Positions 1 to 8,145 of a stretch of DNA of 64,000 nucleotides are shown one piece after another. A program made the translations under genes and the position numbers. How positions within the stretch are numbered: position 1 is the stretch's first letter; every line of letters begins with the position of its first letter. The notes beneath the pieces are model-generated. The model saw nothing but the letters and a program-made list of their open reading frames with translations, was not told the origin of the DNA and searched no databases. This stretch comes from Microbacterium paraoxydans (lineage in GTDB: Bacteria > Actinomycetota > Actinomycetes > Actinomycetales > Microbacteriaceae), in the NCBI RefSeq assembly GCF_020524545.1, contig NZ_JAIVLG010000001.1, forward strand, positions 620,001 to 684,000, written 5' to 3'.

Positions 1-60
1 TCGTCGCGGTGCCAGGTCGGTGCCGCGTGCGCGGGGCGGGCCGCGGTCTGCGGGGGCTGC
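1..60. other. window edge, no start codon seen
   Basis: These bases lie downstream of the DUF58 stop. On the minus strand I find no ATG, GTG or TTG here, so any further gene of the same operon (a transglutaminase-like gene often follows DUF58 in actinobacteria) would begin outside the window. Confidence 0.4.
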
Positions 61-1251
61 TCAGCGCGGAACATCGCCGACTCCGATCCGCGCCGTGACC
101 GCGTCCTCCCAGGCGTCCGCGATGACGGGCCCGAGCGCCACCGCCGTCCACCCGTGCGGAGTCGCCGCTTCTGCGGCGCCGGGCAGCAGATCCGTGCTGA
201 ACAGCATCGGCGCGGCGGCACCGGCCGGACGCAGCCGGGCCGCGTCCTCCTCGTCGAGTCGGCCGGTGATGAAGACCAGTGGTCCTGGCGGGGTGCCACC
301 GATGAGCGTCGCCAGATCTCGGCTCTCCCCCCGGGGCGCGACCATCGCGAGCGCCACCAGCAGTCCGTCGCGATCGTCCTCGTGCCCGCGCAGCGCACCG
401 AGCAGCGAACCGGCACTGTCGATCACGTCGACGCTGTACCCCTCGGAGGCGAGGTGCACGGCTGCAGAGGCGCAGAGCGAGACGGCGGTCTCGAACGTCG
501 GGTCGGCGTCGGAGCCCGGCGCCTCCCAGCGGGCGGCACTGCGATCGAGGACGACGACTGCGTCGGGGCTGGACTCCTCCTCTTCCTGGCGCACCATCAG
601 CTGCCCGCGGTGGGCGGTCGCACGCCAGTGGATGCGGCGCATCGAGTCGCCGGGGATGTAGCCGCGCGGCGAGAGGTTGTCGCTGCCCTGTCCGAGCCGC
701 GTCGATGACGTGTGCGCGGTTCCGCCGGCGGCTCCGACGCGCACGGCCAGCGGGGCGAGCGCGAACACCTCGGGGACGACGGTGATGCTGCGGGTCTCTC
801 CGAACGCCTGTTCGCGCTGGGCGAGGCCGAACGGGTCGACGGTGCGCAGCATCAGCGGACCGAGCGGCCAGACGCCCCGTCGCACCCCGGTGATCGAATA
901 CGTGAGCCGACCCGTCTCGGGAGGGTACTCACCGCCGGAGTCGCCGGCGACCGCGTCGGGGAGGACGTCGTGCCAGAGTCCGCGTGGCACCCGCAGCGCG
1001 CGGAGCGCGATCCGGACCGTCACGCGCGAGGTCTCGGACACGGTGAGCAGATCGGTCGAGATCTGACGGGTGACCGTCCCGGAACGCCGTGGCAGACGGA
1101 CGGCGAGGAGCGAGAACACGGTGAGAGCGGCCAGCAGCAGACCGATGTAGAGGAGGATGCGGGTGCCGAGGACGTTGGCGGCGATCACGCAGCACAGCGC
1201 GGCGACGAGAGCGCCGGCTCCGCGGCCGGTGAGGGGTCGGCGTCTTCGCAT
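61..1251 (-). CDS. DUF58 domain membrane protein
   Basis: A 396-residue protein. Two adjacent hydrophobic segments (about 12-28 and 31-51) follow an Arg-rich start, and the rest is predicted to be cytoplasmic or peripheral. The DUF58 core is visible at about residues 195-225: the family motif PGDSMRRIHWRATA followed by the acidic patch QEEEE. The domain resembles von Willebrand A folds, and the family is usually encoded beside a MoxR AAA+ ATPase, as here: the moxR stop lies 10 bp upstream on the same strand, so the two are co-transcribed. The pair is thought to act as a chaperone-like assembly system for cell-envelope complexes, but no substrate is known for this subfamily. The family assignment is firm and the role is inferred. 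Confidence 0.9.
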   Translation of the reverse strand: MRRRRPLTGRGAGALVAALCCVIAANVLGTRILLYIGLLLAALTVFSLLAVRLPRRSGTVTRQISTDLLTVSETSRVTVRIALRALRVPRGLWHDVLPDAVAGDSGGEYPPETGRLTYSITGVRRGVWPLGPLMLRTVDPFGLAQREQAFGETRSITVVPEVFALAPLAVRVGAAGGTAHTSSTRLGQGSDNLSPRGYIPGDSMRRIHWRATAHRGQLMVRQEEEESSPDAVVVLDRSAARWEAPGSDADPTFETAVSLCASAAVHLASEGYSVDVIDSAGSLLGALRGHEDDRDGLLVALAMVAPRGESRDLATLIGGTPPGPLVFITGRLDEEDAARLRPAGAAAPMLFSTDLLPGAAEAATPHGWTAVALGPVIADAWEDAVTARIGVGDVPR

Positions 1252-1261
1252 GATCGACCGG

Positions 1262-2251
1262 TCAGGAACGTGTCGCGACGGGGACCCGCACCCGTTCGAC
1301 GATCTGGGTGAGTGCGGCCTCGACCGGCTGGGCTCCCGCGCGGTGGGCGCCGCGCGCCGGCAGCAGCCGGTGGGCGAGGACCGGGATGAGCAGGGCTGTG
1401 ATGTCGTCGGGGATGACGTAATCGCGACCGTCCAGCGCCGCCCACACCTTCGCGGCGCGGATCAGCTGCAGGGTCGCCCGCGGGCTGGCACCGAGGTGCA
1501 GGTTCGGGTCGGAACGGGTCGCCTGGGCGAGCGCGACCGTGTACTCCTCCAGCGCGGGGGCGACGTGGACCGAGCGCGCCCAGGCGATGAGCTGGGAGAT
1601 GGCGGTCGCATCGGCGACGGGCGACAGGGCGGCGAGCGGGTTCACCACATCGCGCTGGCGCAGCATGAGGGCCTCGGCTGCGGCGTCCGGATACCCCATC
1701 GAGATGCGCATCATGAAGCGGTCGCGCTGGGCCTCGGGGAGCGCGTAGGTCCCCTCCATCTCGAGCGGGTTCTGCGTCGCCACCACCAGGAACGGTGTCG
1801 GGAGCAGGTGGGTCGATCCGTCGACCGTGACCTGACCCTCCTCCATCGCTTCGAGAAGAGCCGACTGCGTCTTGGGGGAGGAGCGGTTGATCTCATCGGC
1901 GATCACGATGTGCGCGAACACCGCGCCGCGCTTGAACTCGAACTCCTGATCGACCGGGTTGTACACCGAGACGCCGGTGACGTCGCCGGGCAGCAGGTCG
2001 GGCGTGAACTGGATGCGCCGCACGGTCGCATCGACACTCGCGGCGAGTGCGCGCGCGAGCATCGTCTTGCCGACCCCGGGGACGTCCTCGATGAGCAGGT
2101 GCCCTTCGGCCAGGAGGCAGACGAGGGCGCTGCGCACGGCGTCCGGCTTCCCGTCGATGACCCGGCCGATGGAGCCGAGGATCGCAGAGGTCTGCGCGGC
2201 GAACCGTTCGGCATCGATCATCACCGGGATCAGGGGGGCTTTCTCTGGCAT
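1262..2251 (-). CDS. MoxR family AAA+ ATPase
   Basis: A 329-residue AAA+ ATPase. Walker A is DVPGVGKTML at about 56-65, and the Walker B region reads IADEINR, with the downstream ATQNP motif typical of MoxR (AAA_3) proteins. The C-terminal lid domain covers about 240-320. It is the first gene of a two-gene operon with the DUF58 gene. The ATG is preceded by GAGAGGGA, and a TACGAT -10 element lies at 2292-2297 on the minus strand, giving a leader of roughly 34 nt. MoxR proteins are thought to remodel or insert cofactors into partner complexes; the partner here is unknown. Confidence 0.93.
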   Translation of the reverse strand: MPEKAPLIPVMIDAERFAAQTSAILGSIGRVIDGKPDAVRSALVCLLAEGHLLIEDVPGVGKTMLARALAASVDATVRRIQFTPDLLPGDVTGVSVYNPVDQEFEFKRGAVFAHIVIADEINRSSPKTQSALLEAMEEGQVTVDGSTHLLPTPFLVVATQNPLEMEGTYALPEAQRDRFMMRISMGYPDAAAEALMLRQRDVVNPLAALSPVADATAISQLIAWARSVHVAPALEEYTVALAQATRSDPNLHLGASPRATLQLIRAAKVWAALDGRDYVIPDDITALLIPVLAHRLLPARGAHRAGAQPVEAALTQIVERVRVPVATRS

Positions 2252-2413
2252 GCGTTCCCTCTCACGTCGGCGCTGCGGTGCGCGTTATTCGATCGTAACC
2301 CGGTGACGCCGTCACTGCTCTGGAAGCTTCCCCCCGAGAGCGCGCGGTGGCATCCACGACCCGACCTGCCCGTCGAACGGCCGGAGGTGTCGTCGCACCC
2401 GACGCGCTCGGGT

Positions 2414-2419
2414 TAGGAT
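2414..2419 (+). promoter_or_regulatory. -10 element of the SRP RNA gene
   Basis: TAGGAT sits seven bases before the predicted 5' end of the SRP RNA. I see no convincing -35 element. This matches the TAnnnT -10 boxes found before many genes in this window. Confidence 0.55.
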
Positions 2420-2426
2420 GGTTGAC

Positions 2427-2513
2427 GGCTCTCCGCGTGGCGGCATCCAGGCCAATTCCCCCAGGGCGGAAACGCAGCAAGGGTAACCGGGCTCTGCTGG
2501 GTGCGCGGAGAGT
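2427..2513 (+). ncRNA. ffs: signal recognition particle RNA, small bacterial type
   Basis: This gene gives the small SRP RNA that binds Ffh and helps target nascent membrane and secreted proteins to FtsY. The outer helix pairs GGCTCTCCGCG at 2427-2437 with CGCGGAGAGTC at 2503-2513. The conserved Ffh-binding hairpin is recognisable by its GGAAAC tetraloop region and the AGCAAGGG-type asymmetric internal loop around 2467-2483. A run of five T residues follows directly and acts as terminator. The length of about 87 nt fits the 4.5S-like class. Confidence 0.93.
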
Positions 2514-2519
2514 CTTTTT
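2514..2519 (+). terminator. T-run terminating SRP RNA
   Basis: The outer SRP RNA helix is followed directly by a T-tract, forming an intrinsic terminator. Confidence 0.6.
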
Positions 2520-2582
2520 CATGTGCGATGGCCGTGCCGTGACGCCCATTCGAACGTCAGGTGCACCTGAGACAATCGTCCC

Positions 2583-3191
2583 GTGACCGTCTCCCCGCCC
2601 TCGAAGGCGCAGCATCCGCTGGGCCGATTCGCCTCGCCGGCCCTCCTCCTCGTCGCGATGTGGATCGTGCAGTTCGCCGATGCGGTCCTCCCGGGATCCT
2701 TCACCGGTTTCGGCCTGCGGTCCTGGGACGTCGCGGGGCTCGGCGGCATCGTGCTCGGTCCGCTCCTGCACGCGAGCTGGCAGCATCTCATCGCGAACTC
2801 CGTGCCCTTCCTCGTCCTCGGATGCCTGGTGGCCGTCGAAGGTGCTCGCAGATTCTGGGCTGTCACCGCCATCGTCGCGATCGTGGGCGGTATCGGCACG
2901 TGGGTCGTGAACGCTCCGGGGACCCTGACGGTCGGTGCCTCCGGGCTCGTGTTCGGCTACTTCGGCTACGTCGTGATGCGGGTGTTCGCCCCGGGGCGCG
3001 TCGCCCACCGCATCCTCTATGCCGTCATCGCGCTCGTCGTGATCGTCGTGTACGGCGGCTCGATGCTGGCCGGAGTGTTCGGCGCCGCCGAGGGCATCTC
3101 CTGGCAGGGGCACCTGTTCGGCGCGATCGGCGGGGGCGTGGCGGCGTTCGCCGGTCGTCCCCGAATCGCGCGCGGCAGCGTGACGACGTGA
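2583..3191 (+). CDS. rhomboid family intramembrane serine protease
   Basis: A 202-residue polytopic membrane protein with about six hydrophobic segments. The rhomboid signature is complete. The oxyanion-hole motif HxxxxHxxxN is at 63-72 (His63, His68, Asn72), the nucleophile is Ser120 in GASGLVFG, and the catalytic His177 lies in the last transmembrane segment (GHLFGAIGG). It should cleave transmembrane substrates within the membrane; the substrate is unknown. The GTG start at 2583 follows a GACAAT -10 element by six bases, so the transcript is probably leaderless. Its stop overlaps the next gene by four bases (GTGA), so the two are translationally coupled. Confidence 0.92.
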   Translation: MTVSPPSKAQHPLGRFASPALLLVAMWIVQFADAVLPGSFTGFGLRSWDVAGLGGIVLGPLLHASWQHLIANSVPFLVLGCLVAVEGARRFWAVTAIVAIVGGIGTWVVNAPGTLTVGASGLVFGYFGYVVMRVFAPGRVAHRILYAVIALVVIVVYGGSMLAGVFGAAEGISWQGHLFGAIGGGVAAFAGRPRIARGSVTT

Positions 3192-3886
3192 ACTCGGGGC
3201 GCACCGCGTCCCGGGGGAAGGCTCGAACGGCGGCGAAGAAGACGGCGAAGAGGCGCAGCAGCGCGGCTCGGCGACGCAGGACCGGTGCGCGCCGACGCGC
3301 GGCGATCCGGGCCCGACGGAGGAAGATCCTGCAGCGCGTGCTGATCTCCGCCGTCGCGGTCGTCGTGCTCGGAGGTCTGCTGACGCTGATCCCGCTGGGG
3401 CTCGGCCGCGACCCCGCCCCGATCTGCCTCGACGACCCCCGGACGTTCCCCGAGGCGGGCGTCCGCGGCTGGAGCGGGGAGCAGCTCGACAACGCCGCGA
3501 CGATCATCCGCACGGCCGGTGCACTCGGGTTCCGCCGCGACGGGCAGATCCTCGGGGTGATGACGGCGATGGGTGAGAGCAGCCTGCGCAACATCGACTA
3601 CGGCGACTGGGAGACGAGCGGGTTCACCAACCCCGATGGATCGCGCACGACCAGCATCGGACTCTTCCAGCAGCAGGAGTGGTGGGGGAGCATCGAGCAG
3701 CGCATGGATCCGGCAACCGCGGCGACGCTGTTCTACGACCGGCTGGGCCGCCTGCCCGGATGGCGGGACCTGGAACCCTCGCACGCGATCCACCGGGTGC
3801 AGGTCAACACCGATCGCGACTACTACGCACGCTTCCTGCAGGATGCCGCCGCCGTCGTCGACGCGCTGTCGCGCCCGTGCGAGTGA
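3188..3886 (+). CDS. membrane-anchored lysozyme-like protein
   Basis: A 232-residue protein with a GTG start overlapping the rhomboid stop. Residues 1-47 are extremely rich in Arg, Lys and Ala. A single transmembrane segment follows at about 48-72, then an extracytoplasmic domain. That domain carries MGESSLRNIDYGD and, further on, SIGLFQQQ, which resembles the lysozyme-like fold seen in actinobacterial cell-wall hydrolases (ExSLxN, SxGLFQ). Glu of GESSL is the likely catalytic acid. The basic tail would sit in the cytoplasm and could bind nucleic acid or simply set topology. Peptidoglycan cleavage is inferred from motif likeness only. An upstream in-frame extension from 2561 runs through the rhomboid gene and is not real. 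Confidence 0.72.
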   Translation: MNSGRTASRGKARTAAKKTAKRRSSAARRRRTGARRRAAIRARRRKILQRVLISAVAVVVLGGLLTLIPLGLGRDPAPICLDDPRTFPEAGVRGWSGEQLDNAATIIRTAGALGFRRDGQILGVMTAMGESSLRNIDYGDWETSGFTNPDGSRTTSIGLFQQQEWWGSIEQRMDPATAATLFYDRLGRLPGWRDLEPSHAIHRVQVNTDRDYYARFLQDAAAVVDALSRPCE

Positions 3887-3939
3887 CGCCCGCACCTTTG
3901 TCCCGGTGGGATCCCCTGCGGCTTCCCGGACGCCGCGCC

Positions 3940-3945
3940 TAAGCT
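3940..3945 (+). promoter_or_regulatory. -10 element of pta, leaderless
   Basis: TAAGCT is followed by six bases and then the GTG start of pta at 3952, so transcription should begin at or next to the start codon. Confidence 0.6.
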
Positions 3946-3951
3946 GGGCAC

Positions 3952-6069
3952 GTGGCGCGGAGCATCTACATCACCTCGGCCGAAGGCCATACCGGCAAGT
4001 CGACGATCGCCCTCGGGGTGCTCGACGCCCTGATGCGCGTGTCGCCGCGCGTGGGAGTGTTCCGCCCGATCGCGCGGTCGGCGACCGAACGCGACGAGAT
4101 CCTCGAACTGCTGCTCGCGCACGACGGCGTGCACCTCGACTACGAGGACTGCATCGGCGTGACGTACGACGATGTGCGCGCCGACCCGGACAGCGCGCTG
4201 TCGACGATCGTCGCACGGTTCAAAGCCGTGGAGGCGCAGTGCGACTCCGTCGTCATCATCGGCAGCGACTACACGGACGTCGCGAGCCCGGCCGAGCTCG
4301 GGTTCAACGCGCGGATCGCCGCCAACCTCGGCGTCCCGGTGCTGCTCGTGCTCAGCGGTCGCGATCAGCAGCGTCAGGCCGAACAGCTCGGTACCACGAC
4401 CGCCCGCGAGGCCGCCGCGATCGGGCAGATCGCCGCGCTCGCCCTGTCCGAGCTGTCCGAGGAGCGTGCGGAGCTGTTCGCCGTCGCGGTGAACCGCGCC
4501 GATCCCGATGCGCTCGCCGCCGTCATCGACGAGGTCCGCGCCGTGCTCCCCGGGGAGCACACGCCGGTGTGGGCGATCCCCGAGGATCGTGCGCTCGTGG
4601 CGCCGTCCATCCGCGACATCCTCGCCGCCGTCGACGGCGCGCTGCTCACGGGCGACGACGACCGGTTGACCCGGGAGGCGCTGACGATCGTCGTCGCCGG
4701 CATGTCCATGGTCAACGTGCTGCCCCGGCTGACCGAGGAGGCTGTCGTGGTGATCCCGGCAGACCGCACCGAGGTGCTGCTCGCGGCGCTGCTCGCCGAC
4801 GCCTCCGGCACCTTCCCGCGCATCGCCGGCATCATCTTGAACGGCCCGTTCCCGCTTCCGGAGACGATCGTACGGCTGCTCGACGGGTTCGCGTCGTCGG
4901 TGCCGATCATCACGACCGATCTGGGCACCTATGACACCGCCGTGCGCGTGATGAGCACCCGCGGCCGCCTCTCGGTGGATTCGCGCAGCCGCTACGACCG
5001 CGCGCTCGGGCTGTTCCAGGCGCACGTCGATCTCGTGGAGCTGACTGAGCAGCTCGGGCTCGCCGAAGCACACGTCGTGACCCCGCTCATGTTCCAGTAC
5101 GGCCTGATCGAGCGCGCCCGCGCTCATCGGCGCCGCATCGTGCTGCCCGAGGGCGACGACGACCGCATCCTGCGGGCGGCGGCGACGCTCCTCGCGCGGG
5201 AGGTCGCGGATCTGACGATCCTCGGCGACGAGGCGGCTATTCGTGCCCGCGCCGTCGAGCTCGGCGTCGACATCGCGGCGGCCCGGGTGCTGAGTCCCAC
5301 CGACCCCGCACTCGTCGAGCGGTTCGCCGCCGAGTACGCGCGGCTGCGGGCGCACAAGGGCATCACGCTCGCCCAGGCGGCGGACACGGTGACCGATGTG
5401 TCGTACTTCGGCACGATGATGGTGCATCTCGGACTCGCCGACGGCATGGTCTCCGGTGCGGCGCACACCACGGCGCACACGATCCGTCCGTCGTTCGAGA
5501 TCATCAAGACGAAGCCGGGGGTGACGGTGGTCTCCAGCGTGTTCCTCATGGCACTCGCCGATCGTGTGCTCGTCTACGGAGACTGCGCGGTGATCCCCGA
5601 TCCGACGAGCGCGCAGCTCGCCGACATCGCGATCTCTTCGGCGACGACCGCCCGTCAGTTCGGCATAGAGCCGCGCGTCGCGATGCTGTCGTACTCGACG
5701 GGGGAGTCCGGCTCCGGAGCCGATGTCGACAAGGTGCGCGCGGCGACCGCCCTCGTCCGCGAGCGCGCACCCGAGCTCCCCGTCGAAGGACCTATCCAGT
5801 ACGACGCGGCGGCGGATGCGGCGGTCGCCAAGGCCAAGCTCCCGGATTCGGCGGTCGCCGGCCGGGCGACCGTGTTCGTGTTCCCCGACCTCAACACGGG
5901 CAACAACACCTACAAGGCGGTGCAGCGCTCGGCGGGAGCCGTCGCCATCGGGCCCGTGCTCCAGGGGCTCAACAAACCCATCAACGACCTGTCTCGGGGT
6001 GCGCTCGTCGACGACATCGTCAACACGGTCGCCATCACGGCGATCCAGGCGCAGGGGGATGCGGCATGA
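3952..6069 (+). CDS. pta: phosphate acetyltransferase, long form
   Basis: A 705-residue enzyme converting acetyl-CoA and phosphate to acetyl phosphate and CoA. It has the three-part long form: an N-terminal P-loop BioD-like domain (EGHTGKST at 11-18), a central DRTGG domain (about 215-320), and the C-terminal PTA_PTB catalytic domain from about 375 to the end with DGMVSGAAHTT and FPDLNTGNN. The length is normal for this form. The GTG start follows TAAGCT by six bases. The stop overlaps ackA by four bases (ATGA), so the pair forms the classical acetate overflow and activation operon. Confidence 0.97.
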   Translation: MARSIYITSAEGHTGKSTIALGVLDALMRVSPRVGVFRPIARSATERDEILELLLAHDGVHLDYEDCIGVTYDDVRADPDSALSTIVARFKAVEAQCDSVVIIGSDYTDVASPAELGFNARIAANLGVPVLLVLSGRDQQRQAEQLGTTTAREAAAIGQIAALALSELSEERAELFAVAVNRADPDALAAVIDEVRAVLPGEHTPVWAIPEDRALVAPSIRDILAAVDGALLTGDDDRLTREALTIVVAGMSMVNVLPRLTEEAVVVIPADRTEVLLAALLADASGTFPRIAGIILNGPFPLPETIVRLLDGFASSVPIITTDLGTYDTAVRVMSTRGRLSVDSRSRYDRALGLFQAHVDLVELTEQLGLAEAHVVTPLMFQYGLIERARAHRRRIVLPEGDDDRILRAAATLLAREVADLTILGDEAAIRARAVELGVDIAAARVLSPTDPALVERFAAEYARLRAHKGITLAQAADTVTDVSYFGTMMVHLGLADGMVSGAAHTTAHTIRPSFEIIKTKPGVTVVSSVFLMALADRVLVYGDCAVIPDPTSAQLADIAISSATTARQFGIEPRVAMLSYSTGESGSGADVDKVRAATALVRERAPELPVEGPIQYDAAADAAVAKAKLPDSAVAGRATVFVFPDLNTGNNTYKAVQRSAGAVAIGPVLQGLNKPINDLSRGALVDDIVNTVAITAIQAQGDAA

Positions 6070-7286
6070 GTGCGATCCTCGTGATCAACAGCGGATCGTC
6101 ATCGCTGAAGTACAGCCTGATCGACATCGAACAGGAAGATCTGCTCGCGAGCGGACTGATCGAGCGGATCGGGCAGGATTCCAGTCCCGTGGCGCACACC
6201 GTCCGCCCCGATACGGATGCCGATGCGGTGCCGACGATGCTCGACGCGACGTACCGCTCGGAGCGGCCGATCGCGGATCACGCCGCTGCCTTCGAGGTGA
6301 TGCGGGAGCAGTTCGGCGCGCACGGACCGTCGCTCGACGAGCATCGCCCCGTCGCGGTCGGGCACAGGGTGGTCCACGGCGGCGCGCGCTTCTACGCCCC
6401 GACCCTGATCGACACCGACGTGGAGCGTCAGATCGACGAGCTCGCCGTGCTCGCACCCCTGCACAACCCCGCGAACCTCGCCGGGATCCTTGCCGCACGC
6501 GCCGTGTTCGATCAGGTTCCGCACGTGGCTGTGTTCGACACCGCGTTCCATCAGACGCTTCCGCCCGCCGCGTACACGTATGCGATCGACGCCGCGCTCG
6601 CCGCGGAGCATCGGGTGCGGCGATACGGTTTCCACGGCACGAGTCACCAGTACGTGAGCGAGTCGGCGGCGGCCTTCCTCGGGCGCGACCTCGCAGAACT
6701 CCGGCAGATCGTCTTCCATCTCGGCAACGGCGCCTCCGTGACCGCGATCGAGGGCGGGCGCTCGGTGGAGACGTCGATGGGTCTCACCCCGCTCGAAGGG
6801 CTGGTGATGGGCACGCGGTCGGGCGACATCGATCCGGCGGCGCTCGTGCATCTCTCGCGCCGCGCCGGCTACTCGATCGACGACCTCGACTCGCTGCTCA
6901 ACACCCGCAGCGGGCTCGCCGGGCTCGCCGGACGCAGCGACATGCGCGACATCCTCGCCGGGGTCGAAGCCGGAGACGAAGCCGCTGTGCTCGCCTTCGA
7001 TGTGTATGTGCACCGTCTGCGCGCCTACGCCGGTGCGTACATCGCCCAGCTCGGGGGAGTGGACGTCATCTCCTTCACGGCAGGTGTGGGCGAGAACGCC
7101 GCACCCGTCCGGGCCGCTGCGCTGGCGACGCTCGGATTCGCGGGCGTCGAGATCGAGCCGGTCAGAAACGAAGCTCGGGAGCGCGGCATCCGCCGGATCT
7201 CCACGGACGCCTCGGCGGTGACGGTGCTCGTCGTGCCGACCGACGAGGAACTGCAGATCGCGAGGCAGACGGCCGAGCTCCTCTGA
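6066..7286 (+). CDS. ackA: acetate kinase
   Basis: A 406-residue ASKHA-fold kinase that interconverts acetyl phosphate plus ADP with acetate plus ATP. The signatures are NSGSSSLKYSL at 7-17, FHGTSHQYV in the middle, the glycine-rich HLGNGASV, and GVGENA near the C terminus. The length is typical. It is translationally coupled to pta. Together with acs at 28341-30308 it lets the cell both secrete and reuse acetate. Confidence 0.97.
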   Translation: MSAILVINSGSSSLKYSLIDIEQEDLLASGLIERIGQDSSPVAHTVRPDTDADAVPTMLDATYRSERPIADHAAAFEVMREQFGAHGPSLDEHRPVAVGHRVVHGGARFYAPTLIDTDVERQIDELAVLAPLHNPANLAGILAARAVFDQVPHVAVFDTAFHQTLPPAAYTYAIDAALAAEHRVRRYGFHGTSHQYVSESAAAFLGRDLAELRQIVFHLGNGASVTAIEGGRSVETSMGLTPLEGLVMGTRSGDIDPAALVHLSRRAGYSIDDLDSLLNTRSGLAGLAGRSDMRDILAGVEAGDEAAVLAFDVYVHRLRAYAGAYIAQLGGVDVISFTAGVGENAAPVRAAALATLGFAGVEIEPVRNEARERGIRRISTDASAVTVLVVPTDEELQIARQTAELL

Positions 7287-7324
7287 TCCGCTCGCGGGGG
7301 TTACCCCGTGACGCACTGCCGCAT

Positions 7325-7330
7325 TACGCT
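7325..7330 (+). promoter_or_regulatory. -10 element of the HAD-GH65 operon
   Basis: TACGCT is placed exactly six bases before a GTG at 7337, the spacing used by leaderless genes in this window. The HAD start with a good Shine-Dalgarno is 50 bases further on, so this probably gives a short leader. Confidence 0.5.
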
Positions 7331-7386
7331 TGAGCGGTGGCACGGAGAGGTGCCGGCCCGCTGATCGCCCTTCTCCTGGAGGCTCT

Positions 7387-8145
7387 GTGCCAGACGCACT
7401 GCCCGACCTGTTCCACGCCGACGGCGTGCTCTTCGACCTCGACGGCGTGCTCACCCCGACCGCCGAGGTCCACATGCGCGCCTGGCAGGCCGTGTTCGAC
7501 GATGTCTTCGCCCGGTGGAGCATCACGCCGCCGTACACCGACGCCGACTACTACGACTACGTCGACGGCAAGAAGCGCTACGACGGGGTCGCGAGTCTGC
7601 TGCGCAGCCGCAACGTCGAAGTCCCCTGGGGTCACGTCGACGACGATCCCTCCGCCGAGACCGTCTGCGGGATCGGCAATCGCAAGAACGCCGCCTTCGC
7701 CGCGTCGCTGCGCGCGCAGGGCATCGTTCCGTATCCCGGGTCGCTCGCGCTCGTCGAGAGCTTGCGGGCCGCCGGCATCCCGCTCGGGGTCGTGTCGAGT
7801 TCCAAGAACGCCGAGGAGGTGCTGGCCGCGGCAGGCATCCGCTCCCTCTTCCGGATCGTCGTCGACGGAGTCGTGGCGGAGCGCGAGGGTCTCGCCTCCA
7901 AGCCGGCCGCCGACATGTTCGCCGCCGGCGCCGCGGCCCTCGGCGTCGATCCGGCTCGCTCTATCGCCGTCGAGGATGCCACGTCCGGTGCCGCCTCCGC
8001 CGCCGCAGCCGGCTACGGCACCGTGATCGGCGTCGATCGCGGTGCAGGTGCCGACGCCCTGCGAGCCGCCGGCGCCACGATCGTCGTCGAGGACCTCGCC
8101 GTCTTCGTTCCCGCCACCCGTACCGACATCCCGGAGACCGCATGA
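7387..8145 (+). CDS. HAD hydrolase, beta-phosphoglucomutase type
   Basis: A 252-residue haloacid dehalogenase-superfamily protein. The nucleophile motif FDLDGVL contains Asp17 and Asp19, motif II is in GVVSSSKNAEEVL, and motifs III-IV end in VEDATSG. The GTG at 7387 was chosen because CTGGAGG lies five bases upstream. The next gene is a GH65 phosphorylase with a four-base ATGA overlap. This pairing is the standard arrangement in which the phosphorylase releases beta-glucose 1-phosphate and this enzyme converts it to glucose 6-phosphate. The activity is inferred from motifs and context. Confidence 0.9.
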   Translation: MPDALPDLFHADGVLFDLDGVLTPTAEVHMRAWQAVFDDVFARWSITPPYTDADYYDYVDGKKRYDGVASLLRSRNVEVPWGHVDDDPSAETVCGIGNRKNAAFAASLRAQGIVPYPGSLALVESLRAAGIPLGVVSSSKNAEEVLAAAGIRSLFRIVVDGVVAEREGLASKPAADMFAAGAAALGVDPARSIAVEDATSGAASAAAAGYGTVIGVDRGAGADALRAAGATIVVEDLAVFVPATRTDIPETA

